Assembly: GCA_016785225.1 (NCBI GenBank)
Contig: JAFBJZ010000825.1
Location: 124,001-188,000 of the forward strand
Length of the DNA stretch: 64,000 bases
Direction: 5' to 3'
From: Psettodes erumei
Taxonomy: Eukaryota > Chordata > Actinopteri > Pleuronectiformes > Psettodidae
The notes under the pieces were generated by a model. That model had not been told where the DNA came from. It saw only the letters and a list, made by a program, of their open reading frames with translations, and made no database searches. Each line of letters opens with the position of its first letter. Within the stretch, counting starts at the first letter, position 1. Of the stretch, positions 12,601-26,000 are shown piece after piece. A program made the position numbers and the translations under genes.

Positions 12601-15600
12601 TCTCTCTGCCATATAATAGTGGCGTGGTCCACCAAGGCAAAATCTGGCTCGTCATTGAGCTCATGATACCACTGAAGGAGGGAATCAAGGCTGCCTAAGA
12701 GCACAAAAAGGCTCAGTACTCAGAGCTGGCTGCTGAGTGCTGAGTGGCTGGAAGACTACCATCCAGTAGAAGCTGGATACTGAGGCTACGTGGGGCTGTC
12801 AACCACATGCCTTCTGAGGGACACAGGAGTGACTGGAGGGAACCTAAAGAAGGCAACCAAAGTGCTGGTAGAGGAGGCTGAGAAGGGGAGCTTTTGGGCC
12901 TGGCTGAGGAGGAAGGACAAGTGCTGGGGAACAAACAACTAACCCCAACAAAAGCCACAGGGGGACCATCTATCAGCTGCAGGGCTGCTATGCCACCAGG
13001 AGATGTTCCAGGATTAAAGGAGCGTTGTTAATTGGTGGTTCCTGGCTCATGACCCTGCAGCTGACCGTGGGCACTGGAGGAAATGCAACCGGCAGCAATG
13101 CTTAGCAGGCGATTCCATTTCCTGTACATACTACTTGCATATATGTTTGTGGTTGTAACTGTCGTCTGTAAATTCAATCAGAAGTTCCACACAACAGAGT
13201 TAAATATAATTTTGTATGTGTCTGCACAGCGACAGCCATGTCCCATGGTATTATGTATTCAGCTTGCCCTTTCCTCTGTCCATAGCATTCTTATGAACAG
13301 GATATCTTCAAATTTGGCACAAACAGTTTATTTTAATTCAGGTCAATTTTACCTGTATAGCATCAGTTCACAACATACATTATCTCAAAGCACTTCAAGG
13401 TCAAGGTGAAACTCACCAGTTGTCACACTGAGCAGTAGAGGAAGAGAAAAAAACCTTTTAACAGACTGGAACCTCCAACACAATCATCTGCCTCAGCTGG
13501 TTTGGCCAAAAGAAGAGAAATGGAGGTGAGAGACAGACCAGGAACTACTATTCTTGTTCAGCAGAATAACTAAGTGATCATTCAAGGTTTGATTGAGGCA
13601 GCCCTTTTCATAAACCTTATCAAAAAGGAAAGTTATGAGCCTAACAATGAATGTGGAGAGTGTCTGCCAGAACCCAATTTGGGAGCTGGTTCCACAGAAG
13701 AGAAGCCTGATAACTACTGTAAATATTCTGTTTCCCATTCTACTTTAACAGACTGTAGGAACCACAACTAGACCTATATTTGGAGAGCACAATGATCTAG
13801 TCGAATAATAGGAAACTGAGCTCTTCTAGATATGCTGGTGTGTGACCATTAAGAGCTTTGAAAAATGGGGAAGAAGATTTTAAATACTATACTGTATTTT
13901 ACAGGAAGCCAATGCAGGAAGGCTAACACAGGAATTATATGATCTCTTCTTCTAGTTCCTGTTAGTACTCATGCTGCAGCATTTAAAATCAACTGGAGAC
14001 TTGATAAAAGTCCTGATAATAATTAAAATTCCATAGTTCAGTCTACGACTGGACTGGACTAGTGGACTGGACTAGTTTTTCAGCATCCTTTTGAGACAAA
14101 ATGTATCTGTGGTGGAAGAGGGATGTCCTAGAGACTGTCAGACTTTTATGTGTGAAACAAAGAACATGTCCTGGTCAAAAATGACTCCAAGGTTCCTCAC
14201 AGTAGACCAGGAGGCCAAGGTAATGCCATCCAGAGTGACTATATGATCAATAAAGTAAATCATTTTTGTGGCCAATTACAATTATTTTAGTTTTGTCTGA
14301 ATTTAGAAGTAAAAAATTCCAGGTCATCCCGGTGTTTATGTCCTTAAGACATGCTAGAAGTTTGACTTCTAACTGATTAGTTTCATGTAGCTTCATAGAT
14401 AAATAGAGTTGGTTATCATCTGTGTAACAGTGTAAATTTATGTTGTTTCCTAATAATATTACCTTGCAATATTAAGCAATCCTGTGGAATTCCATGACTA
14501 ACTTTTGTGTACATTGATGAGTTATTAACATAACAAACAAACTAAGACTATTTGATGAACATGGTTTTAACCACCTTTGTGCAGTTTCTTTAATCCCAAT
14601 GACATTACCTTGTCTCCATTGTCACTGGTGTCAAAAGCAGCACTAAGATCTCACAGGATGAGTATAGAGATGAGTCTGTTATTTGTGGCCATGAGAAGCT
14701 TGTTGGTAACTTTCATCAGTGCTGTTTCTATGTTATGATGCACTCTAAATCCTGACTAAAATCTTCAAAACTTCCATTACTATATGCAAATAACCACATA
14801 ATTGGTTTGTAACAGCTGTCCAAGGATTTTAGAAATAAATGGAAGGTTGGATATTGGCCTATAGGCGTCTAAAACATTTGGATCAAGAGCAGGTGTGTTA
14901 AGTAAAGGTTATTTATTGCTGCAGACTTAAAAGCCTGCGCTACATACATAAAGATAAATTGATCCCTACATGGCAGGTAAAACATCTTTGAATAGCCTTG
15001 AAGGTAGGTTCTGAAAGACAAGTTGATGGTTTACAATCTAAATTATCGACCATTTACTGAGGGAGAGTTTCTGAAGAGCTGTATGCTGAAGGTGTGCGAT
15101 GTCTTGTGTCCAGACAAAAAGCAGATGTTGGCAAGATGTTGAGTAGAAATACAGTTGCTGTTCGGGTTTGTCAGATGGCCACTGATTTAAGAACACAGTT
15201 GACTGTGTGACTTTATTGTATACTCTCTTGCTGTGGGATGAAAGTACTGACATGATGGACACTGCACAGCTAGCCATCTTCATCCGTGGAGTGGATTCCG
15301 ATTTGAGCGTTACAGAGGAAATATTGGACATTAAATCGATGCACGGAACATTTTTATGGAGGCAGAAATATTTAAAGATATTTAAAGTTTAAGTTTATTT
15401 TTATAAAATGGCACAAGAGCAAAGAAAACTGAATGTTTTGATTTGTTATTTTTACTTTTGTGTCATTTTTATTTCAGTTTTTCATGGTTTTTTTGCAGCA
15501 TGTTCATAGTTGCAACTTTTATAATTTTGACAAGAGATATATTTATAGAGAGCAAAGTATTTTAAGTTATATAAAGTTTAAGTTTATTATTGTGGAATAG

Positions 15601-17305
15601 TATTCCTGTCTGTTTTTATTCCTATTAATGTTCAAAAAACATTTACTTTTAGTGTGTTCAATAAATGTTTATCCTGTTCGGCCCACGACCTAGTGTGCTT
15701 TGAGTTTTGGCCCCCGGTGCAATTGAGTTTGACACCCCTGGTTTAGATGAAGAAAATGTTTGAGAGACATCTATATGTATGTGTATCAGTGCACAGTATG
15801 CTGTAATGAACCACTTGACTTCAACTACAAATGTGTCCAATGTAAAGTGGTACAGTACACAGGTAATTCACTGAAGTACTATTTAGAAATTGGCTTCTTT
15901 TGTTGCACAACACAATAATTTGCTGACAATTTACACTCATCATTTGTCATAGTGATTTACTGGATGACTTTGTATCCACCACTGTATGTGCCCATATATG
16001 CTGCTGGTCACTCTGCAATGCAGGCATCCATTGTCTAGTACTGTCAGCCAGTCCCAGCAGAGCTTTTGAGTAACTGTGGTGTGTTTTTGTGTGTGTTTTT
16101 GTAGAGTATGGTCTACGTCTGGGGAGTCAGATTTTCATCAAACAGATGACTAGCACTGGCCTGGCTGCTAAGGATGGGAACCTGCAGGAGGGAGACATCA
16201 TTCTCAAGGTGCACACACACTGACTCACAGTGCAGCCACACACATCCACCACACATACTGTAAGTCACCTAGCACACTGGTTCTCATCTGACGATCCCAG
16301 GACCCTCTAAGGGCTCCTAAGATATTTCTTAGAGACCAGACGACAGTTCAAGGAAGTCAAAAATATATTATGTTATTAAGTAGTGTTAATTTTTCTCTCT
16401 ATTCTTAATTTTTTTGTTCTGCTTTTTTAAAAAATTGTAAAATATTATATTCTGATGTGCTATTCAAAACTCTTTCAAATTCCACAATCTGAAGATCACT
16501 CGTTGTCCACACTAAGGTCATAATGTCTGATGATGGATATAGACATTGATAGACATTAGATGTTGATTTCAGTTGTTATGCTCCAGAAAGACTGGGAACC
16601 ACTGATGTAGCATGTGTTGCACACAGTTATTTAAATCATATTGCCGTATTTACTAATAATATGTGAATAATTAAGTAGTCAAATTTTTATTAATAAGTAG
16701 TAATTAGTGGTCATACTGGTACTAGTATTAGTAATATTAAAAACCCTTTTCTCAGTCTTATTGACTAGGCTATAATAAATCTTGCACCACACACAAAGCC
16801 AAAAACTGGAACATACAAATGTTTGCATTGAAATTATCGCTGAACATCTTTGAACATCACATTTTTCCTGGCCAAGACAAAGACTGTGCATTATATAAAA
16901 CAAGTAATACAGTACTGTATACACTGTATGCCACAAAAAAAATCCAATTTAAAATTTCCACCAGAATTAAGTATTATACATTTCCATAGCCTCTAATATG
17001 AGAAAGTAGGCTGATCCAGGGACACACATTTCCAGGTGGACTGTAATTTATAAAGGGAACACTGCCTGCAGGTCTGAATGTGCACATGGTTTTATAAATA
17101 TTAGTGCATATGTACACTTTTATTATGGATCCTACATGCTGTTTTATAAATGAGGCCTTAGCTAATTGGGGATAGCTTGTCCACCTGTGGACAAAATCTG
17201 TTTCCCCAGTTGGGAAAATGTTGGTTTTTGGGTCAGTGCCTGAGGTTAGAATAAAGGTTAGGGTTAGGGTCAGTCCTTAGGAAATGAATGCAAAAATAAA
17301 GCTGG

Positions 17306-17368
<63 letters not shown>

Positions 17369-20300
17369 TGTGCGTGCGTGTGCATGTGCATGCACAGATC
17401 AATGGCACAGTGACAGAGAACCTCTCTCTGCATGATGCTGGGAGGCTGATAGAGAAGTCCAGAGGGAAGCTGCAGCTGGTGGTCCAGAGAGACCGTCGCC
17501 ACATCCTCGTCCGCATCCCACCCCTCACAGACTCTGACTCTGATAATGATGGTGAGTCACCCAGTGCATTCGTGGTGGTGGGGGGTGGGTGGGGGGGCAT
17601 GGTCTGACTGTGATATTTGCTAAAGTATTTGTATTTAATTGAAAACTATTTTCAGTTGCTCTTCTTATCCTTGTATCCTTTCCATAGAGCAAACAGATAT
17701 CTACCTCAGAGGGTGTCATAAACGTTCCTGCAGTTTCTAATAATTAAAACAAATAAATGACCTTGTATCACTTTGAGTAGCTTTCAGTACTACACCTGAA
17801 CAGATGTATGTTGATCTTACCAGGCCACTTTACTTAACAAAGCACAGAATTTGAAAAAGAAAAAAATGTAGCAGTTTTCAGTAAGTTTTCCCTCCATCAA
17901 CCTTTCATGTAGTGTGCATCCATGTCAACAGGACATTGATATAAGGCTAAGATTAGAGCTGACATGCTGTGTTTAACGTATCAGATACTCATACTGTATA
18001 ACCACATATAAAATGTCATGGAGGTTGAAGTGTGCCACCTGAACAAGTACACAGGTATGTCTAATGTCAATAGGGTAAATACAGTTTACTTTTAATTGAG
18101 ATGGTTTATACAGTGATAAAATGAAATAAAATGATCATCAAATGTAAAACCAAAAGAACAGACAGACAACTTTTAGCACAACATACTATGAAAACCATTA
18201 TATAACCATTATATAATTACATATAATTATATATTAGATTATAATTAAAGATAATTAGCTTAACAAAATAACACAAAGGTTTTTTTTCCCAGTCTGGAAG
18301 CCATGTAGCAGAATAGCAGTCAAATCCTCCCACAATCTCTTTCTTCACAGAGAGAAGCTGCCTTTTTTAATTAAATGCAATCATCAAATAGAAATAGTAA
18401 TAGCATATTGATTAGTATTTAGTATAACTTATTCATTTTTATTCCATCATTGAATTACAAATCTTATCTAAATGCGAGAGATGTTTTAATGACATACTTA
18501 ATGAATTTTAATTAGCCAATGAAAAAGTTATTCATTACTTCTTGTTACACACTTAGCCCTCCATACAAGATATCAAATAATACAAAATAATCAAAAGAAG
18601 GATTTGTAATTAATGCATAAAGTGGCATTATCTCAACAGTTTCCTGTAGAAATAGGCAGTTGCATCCACCTTTACATGTACATCTAATGTAGAAAAGTTA
18701 AAAATGTCTGGCATTCAAGCAGTTAAAATTTCCATGTGAAACTAAGTGGTCTTGAGTTTCTGCTTGCAGCTGCTCAGCTTCTGTGTATCATTTAAAAATA
18801 GAGAGGTCACCAGCAGCTCAGGATGAACCGGGACCTGAAGTGTTGGAATCTGACAAGGAAGTGCTCACATTGATTTGAAAGTGCTCATCTTGACAAGTGG
18901 AAGCGATCGCTGTAATCGCTCAAAAGTACAATCTTTGTCTGTGTTTTCTCTTCCAGATAATATGTCCTACTTTTAGATGAACAACCCCCAAGACACAGCA
19001 TGTGTTACAGTGTGTTGCCTTTCTCTAAGCTGTAAACTGGCTGTGACGCAACCAGACTAAGTTGTAAAGCTTTCACACCTTTTGCACTTCTCTCTATACA
19101 GCTCTAAATCTTTTTAACTTTTTAATACACGATTCACTTTCCTGATTAAATAAAACATATTTTAATCCATATGTACCTCGAACTGTGTGATTCATTAAGT
19201 ACAGAAGTTGAATAATGCCAGTGGAAGAAGTCTCCCTGTAAGCATCCTCCACATGAATTTGCTTTCCTTTTTATTTTTGTCAGATTTTTAATTTTGCAGA
19301 CAAAGAATGATGATATATTTTTGTGAATACAGAATGTTGCATGAGAAAGCGTGGCTCCTAAAGTGGGTAAGATTTTTGTAGAATTTTCATTGTAATAACA
19401 TTAAATGGGCTATATGTCATCTTTGTCCTCTTGCTACATAGCCAGCGTTGGCATTAACAGATGTTCATGTTCACTCTAGCAGAAACATTGTGAGTTCAGC
19501 ATAAACTTCATTCCCTTACTCACCAACAGCTGTCACCAATGGTGGAGAGATGCTAATGTTAACTCTTGCCAAGCTTCTATTTCCATCTTTTCCTTTCTTC
19601 TGCTGAAATTAGCATGATAACCAGGTAGCCCCTACTATTAAGTCACTGTATCACCCAGTCTTCCCTGAAGAAGCAGCACTGCTCCAAAAATGTCTTCTAA
19701 CCTCTTGTCTTGTAAACACAACCATGACTGATAATAACCACCACCTGTCTATGTAGATTCTCAGTCATCCAGGTCATTGTCAAGGTTGAAAGAGTTCCGT
19801 AAGGCAAGGCAGGTTCCCTCAAGTCGAGTTACCATATGGAACTCTTTCAACCACCACCTGCTTCCACAGAGAAACCGCATTTAGCGCCAGAGACAATTTT
19901 AGTGATTGTCCCAGTTGGTTCATCTGAACTCCCATCTCATCCTTATTGTCAAGCTTAAAATGTACTAATGTGCATGTGCAGTTCAACAGATTGCACATGC
20001 AGATTTCATTAGTGTGTGTTTTGCAGGGGATCGACTCAGTATAACTTTGTAGATGACAACAGGTGCAGCTGGATGGTGCAGCAGTTTTTAGATGAGGGTC
20101 TTTTGTGTTGTAATGGTTTCCGCCTTGAAGAGTTTGAATGAGCAGAAAGCCCACAAGTGCAAAACAAAATGACCCAGATGCAAGGAAATACTGGACTGCC
20201 AGGAGTTTTTTCATGGGAGTTACTGAGTGACTCTTTCTTATGACTGGCTCCAAATCATTCCTTAATTAATCTAAGAACTCCAGCATTGCTTCACTGGATA

Positions 20301-23003
20301 GGTGACATGTTTATTACTTTCATCTCTGTCATTCCAAAAATATTAACGCGGGAGGAAAAAACCTGTTTTCTTTGTATTCTATCATCGTGCCTCCGTCTCC
20401 TCCTCGCCACAATAACAGCAGCCATCTGTATGCAAACGCTTGGCTGATTGACACCTTCCCTTTAAACGTATTATATATAGATGCGGTCACCATCACTGAA
20501 ATTACCTTCAGGTTTGGTAAATCAGAATGTGCGTGCTAAATTATCACATTTGCTTTTTCACATCCCTGTATTCGCATTTTATATATTTTTGTTCAGTAAA
20601 CCAGGCTCATAGTGTTTGATATTTAAGATTTTAATTCAATATCCTTAAATTGATTGACAAGGACATAACTTTAGTAACCAGTTATTTAGGTTGTTGGGGA
20701 ATAAATAGAAACTAATGATACATACTCTAGTCGTTTATTTATAAACTGTTTCAGATTTTCAGGGTTTTTCAGGGTCTTATTTTGCCCAAATCTTTGCATT
20801 GTGCTTCTTTCCTTATGTTCACTCTAAATTTATAACAAAAATAATACACTGCTCTTGCTCAAAATGTTAAAAAAAGAATATTTCAACTTCAACTGGACAC
20901 CTTTGTGCCACTGTTCATTTTATTATACTATTACCCACTTAACTATTCACAGCAATGGACATATGACTAATTAACATCCTGACAGAAAGAAAAATTCATC
21001 AACAATATCCAAGAAGGGTAAGTCAAAGCCAAGTGGACTTGGTTGTAGGTACTTAAAGACATATCACCTCTCATCCATGGTCGTCAAGTATTTACAACAA
21101 CTCCAGCTGGTCTTGACATAACCCTTCTTGTATAACCATGACCGGGATGACCTACAATCCCCAAACACAACAGCACAAACAGAGAAAAGCCTCTGACCCA
21201 GTAATTTAAGTTTGTCAGTGTTAACTGATGTTAACAAGATGAGCTACCATATGCTGCTTGTGATACCACCACGAATGGCTGAAGAAGCAAAACTACGTTT
21301 TGATATCTTGCTGTGGGCTAGAGTGTTACATTAGACATGTGGAAATTCCAGTCCACCTCACTGTACTCGGCTCTGTTCACACCAACACACTGAATTTGAA
21401 AGTTTCATATCAGATTTGACACATTACATTTTCCTTTTTATTGCTCTTTGTTGTCCTCTTTCATTGACTAGCTCTCTTCCATTTTAACATCTCATTCTCA
21501 CTTTTCAAACTCAATCAAGCTAATCAACACATACTCAATGGTACTTGATGAAACAGGACTGTGCAGACTCCCCCCTCACCCCAAATCTCTCTGTAAGGTG
21601 AATGAAAGGAATGCAGCAGTCTTGTTAAACATGACAGAGATCTGGTTTTATCAAAATGGAGCTCAATATTGTGATATACAGTTATCTTTCGCATATCTTA
21701 AGAGTTATAACTTTAAAGAGATCTTATAAGACTACAAATAATGAATTGATGTTACAAAATTTTCAAAGAACGCTTTCTAAGGACCCATGGAGACGCTCTC
21801 ATCAGCTGCTGAGACTGTCATCCCCTTTAACACGAAAAACCTAAAAGCAACCATCAAAACACTATTTTTATTCTTCACACTCATTCTGTCACTTTTACTG
21901 TGAGCAGGTGCAACACCATGAATGTTGTCAGGAGAGACTCTGTGAAAGCATGCATCTGTACAATTCATCACAACTCTGAGACCTGTATTATTAAACTACA
22001 CATGATGTTGTAGTTTGATGTTGATGTTGTAACAGAGGTGTCACAGACCAAACCAAGGATTCGAACTGAAGTGTATTGAAACAATTGCTAATCATCACAG
22101 AGGCAATACATGGAAGCTGATTTTCAAAATGTGCTGATATGAGTGGCTGCCAAGAAGGTAGGAAAATAATTAACAAAATTTTCTTATTGTCTCTGGGCTA
22201 TGAATTCAGTGTGTTTCACTGCTCTTATCTTGGGTATATGCTGTGGCTCAGACTTCTGTCCTCCTAATTCTGACAACCCTAATGACATCCTCTTTCTGTC
22301 ACATGTAGTAATTAGCTGGTGTCTGGGCTTCCTGAGGCAAGCGTCCTCTGCTGATGGTGGTGGTGGTGGTGGTGGCATGTAGCCTGGATGGGGAATTTCG
22401 CTTGAAAGACTAACTGAGATGTCTCTCTGTCTGTCTGTCTTCCAGACATATCAGAGATGGAGTCATACCATTCCTATTCTCCCCCAGAGGAGAGGAGGTC
22501 CCGCCAGTCTGACCTGTCCTCCCACTCTTCCAATGAAAGAGACAACCCCAGGTAGGATGGATGGAAGCTTAGATAGATCCCCAACCCTGACACAACTCAC
22601 TTTCAGTTTGCTAATGTAGACCTGCAACTTAACGTGGATATGCTCTCCAAGCAACGCGGTCCGCAGAAATGACCTTCACATCCTGCTTAACTGCTGTCAC
22701 AGTCATGTTATGGTGACATCATAACCACTGTTTTCTTGGTTTGAATAAAGCAGAATAGAATGGAACAAGGCATTAAATAACAGCAGCTGATTCACCAGAT
22801 ACAAATGCATTCTGTGAACATTTTACTAATGAGTTCTGTATCAACATATTCGTGACATGGCAAATACATAAATTAACATTTCCTCATGGTATTCAAAGAG
22901 AAAAATCCATTTACAATTACATATCCTTCAAAACATATTTGCTGTTGTCTACGTCTTGCATGAGCTGAAGCATACTGTGGTGTGTGTGTGTGTGTGTGTG
23001 TGC

Positions 23004-23042
<39 letters not shown>

Positions 23043-26000
23043 TGTCCTGTGTATACTGTAAAGTGCTTTAAGTGGTTGTAAAGACTAGATGAGTGTTATA
23101 TAAATGTATTCCATTTAACATTATCCGGTCTTCCTATGGTTGTGTGGACATTTTTTTGTTGAAAACAATTTGGCTGTCACTACACCTTTACTGTTTGAAA
23201 GTTAAGACATGGTTTTTGGGCTCAAGTTAGAATCAGGTTGAGGTTGGGGTAATTGAAAAAGGGGTGATTGAATGATTTGTCCTCACAAATGCGAAGGACA
23301 GCATTCATGTCTGTGTGTTTGCAACAGGGACGAACCAATGAGGATAGCCAAGATGTCAGCCATGGCTTCCCCATTCAGAGTACCTGAAGACCCCCATGCC
23401 TCAGCTGATGTGGACACACCTCTCAAAGAGGAGCCCCCAGGTTATCTCCCATGGCAGGGTCACAAGCCTCATATTAATTCTTCCTCACATACCAGACAAA
23501 CCACCATAAATTACCATTATTTTACTGGGCTAAAAAGATGTTTGTTTTCTGATCATCTTTTAGACTACACAAGACTGGCTTTCAACCATTTGTTATTTTC
23601 CATTTAAATTCACATTTATTTTTACTGGCCTGGCATGTAAGTGCATAAGATATGAACAGTTTTTATCCTGATTTTCTTATCAATTTATCAAGTTGCTGTA
23701 ACCACCACACCCAAGATACTCCTCCGACCTAGTCCAGAAGATGAAAAAATGTATGGGTGAGTTTTCTCTCTTCACAGTTTACTGAACTTTAAACTCTTTA
23801 CAGTGTTTTAACTTTAGGCACTCTCATTTCCTGTTGCTTGAATTAAGAAAAAATGTAATCAGATTGGTGTCACAGAATAATGGAAAATTAAATTTGATAT
23901 TTGAAAGTACTTGAAACAAGTCAGTTTGCATTAAAAAGGCAGCTGAAATATTTTTAACTACAGTCAGATTTTGTATTTTGTATTTTTTTTTTACAAAAAT
24001 AAGGTCTAAAATTATTTGATAAGATGACTTTGTTACTCTCACTAATATAATGGAGAACTATAAATTTTAAGGAAAATGGATTACTAAATAGTGCTTTAAG
24101 CACACTACTTGAGTTAAAGTTCTTTATTTTCTACCACTGCTAACAAGAAGTCATGCTAGGAAGTTGCAAAATGGAAGGAGCTATATTATTAGGAAGTAAA
24201 AATCCCATTCAAGGTTTCAAAACTCAAAGGTTTATAGAAACATTTGATTTTTATTTCATTGGAGAGATTTTGATTTTAATGCCCAGATTTTACAGTATGA
24301 GGGTTTCTTCTCAGCAAAATGAATGCGTGGCCAGTAGGGACTTTAATCAGTCAGACTGGAGACATTCAGTTTATATTACTGATAATTCTCATAGGCTGCA
24401 GACACTGTTGCAGCTTGTCTTATGCAGCCTGTTAGAGAGTTTCCTCATGGAGTGCAGCTCCTGCAGGGACTACTTCATGGTTTACTCTGTAACAGTATGA
24501 TGCATAAATTCCACTCTGAGAGTTTGCATACTCAAATAAACTTGCAGAAAATTAGAGTAATACTGTATAAATTGTGTGCTACAGTACAGAGTGACTTCAG
24601 ATGTAGCTCCTGTTATGCAGGATGCACCATTGTGGTGGTTATGATTTGCAAGCTTTCATGCCACCTCAAGATATCGAATGTCTCATGATTTAATTAATTG
24701 TTAGGAAGTGTTCAGCTCCAGATGTATGATTGGCGGTGTTTTTTGCCTGTAGGTGTGTGCTTGTTCAAAAGAGCTCTTCATGGGTGATTTCTTGTCTGTT
24801 TCCTACTTGGATACTGATTAGGACCATATTTACAAATGGAAGAATGGGTAGTCATCAATATAGCAGATACAGTGAGTAAACACAAAAACGCAGATATACT
24901 GAGGCTGTTGCAGCAGTTCCTTCAGGTGCAGATATAACACTGTCAAATCCAACTGGTGCACTTGATTGGAATTGCAGTTGATACACATCTGTAGAAGAGA
25001 TGACACAAAACCACAGGGACTACACATTGCATTGGACTTACCCATAATAACCATATTTGGAAGGACCAGATGTGTATGGAGCTTTCATGTTAGTAGACAT
25101 GATCCATATTGTTAAAGGGACTGTATGTATTACATGTGTTTTTCCTCCTGCAGGCCGAACACAGTAATGGTGAATTTCCAGAAGGGAGACAGTGTTGGGC
25201 TGAGACTGGCAGGAGGAAATGATGTTGGCATCTTCATTGCTGGTGTTCAAGAGGGCAGTCCTGCTGAGGAAGAGGGCCTGCGCATCGGAGACCAGATCTT
25301 AAAGGTACCTAACCCAGACTCAACTTATTTCACAAACAAAAAGAATATTAGATAAGACATAGTTCAAATTAAAATAATTCTGCGTTTACAGAAAAAATAT
25401 TAGTATTATGTATTATCTGGATAGCGAAGAGTTCTAAGTGTTGTACATTTGGTTTCTGTGTGTTGAAGGTTAACAACGTCGATTTTCAAGGTGTAGTGAG
25501 AGAGGAAGCAGTGCTCTTCCTGCTGGAGATTCCTAAAGGGGAGGTGGTCACTATCCTGGCCCAGAGCAAACCTGACGGTAAAATATTCACTCCAGAAGTT
25601 TATAAAAACATAGAGGCAAGGTCAGAGTTTCATTTCTCACATTATTAAAAGTTGTACCAAAAACAAAGTTCCAGTGATGCAATATTTCTTTAGCAATGAA
25701 AGGATCAGTGAGGCAGTTAATGTATCATCAGGCTGACAGACTATGCACATTTATGGTCCTCAGAGGATGAACCCCTCTCATTTTCAGCCTTCGAGAAGCT
25801 CTCTTCTTTTACCTATTCAGGCCAAATTGACCAGATCGCTTACAAAATTTCTCAGAATCTATCTGAAGCATTGCCATGAAGCTAACTGAGTGCATTCATT
25901 ATTCCCCAACAAGTAAAATCGTTTTATTTTGTGACTTGACAGTGTTTCCACTTTCAGAACAAACTATATTTTTTCCAGTTTCAACCCATCCACTGGTAAA

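Larger units (their letters stand above)
17552..22445. other. Intron 6 of tjp2
   Basis: Mostly AT-rich unique-looking sequence. It holds an inverted repeat at 19784-19852, a 144-codon minus-strand ORF (19819-20253) and a TGG trinucleotide tract at 22355-22375. The block 21000-21170 (near-duplicated wording around acttggttgtaggta and acccttcttg) may be an old repeat. No other feature was recognised. Confidence 0.5.

Noticed and set aside
17284..17607. Long ORFs on both strands through the TG microsatellite
   Set aside because: Dinucleotide repeats give open frames on both strands; only the tjp2 exon at 17398-17551 has family motifs.
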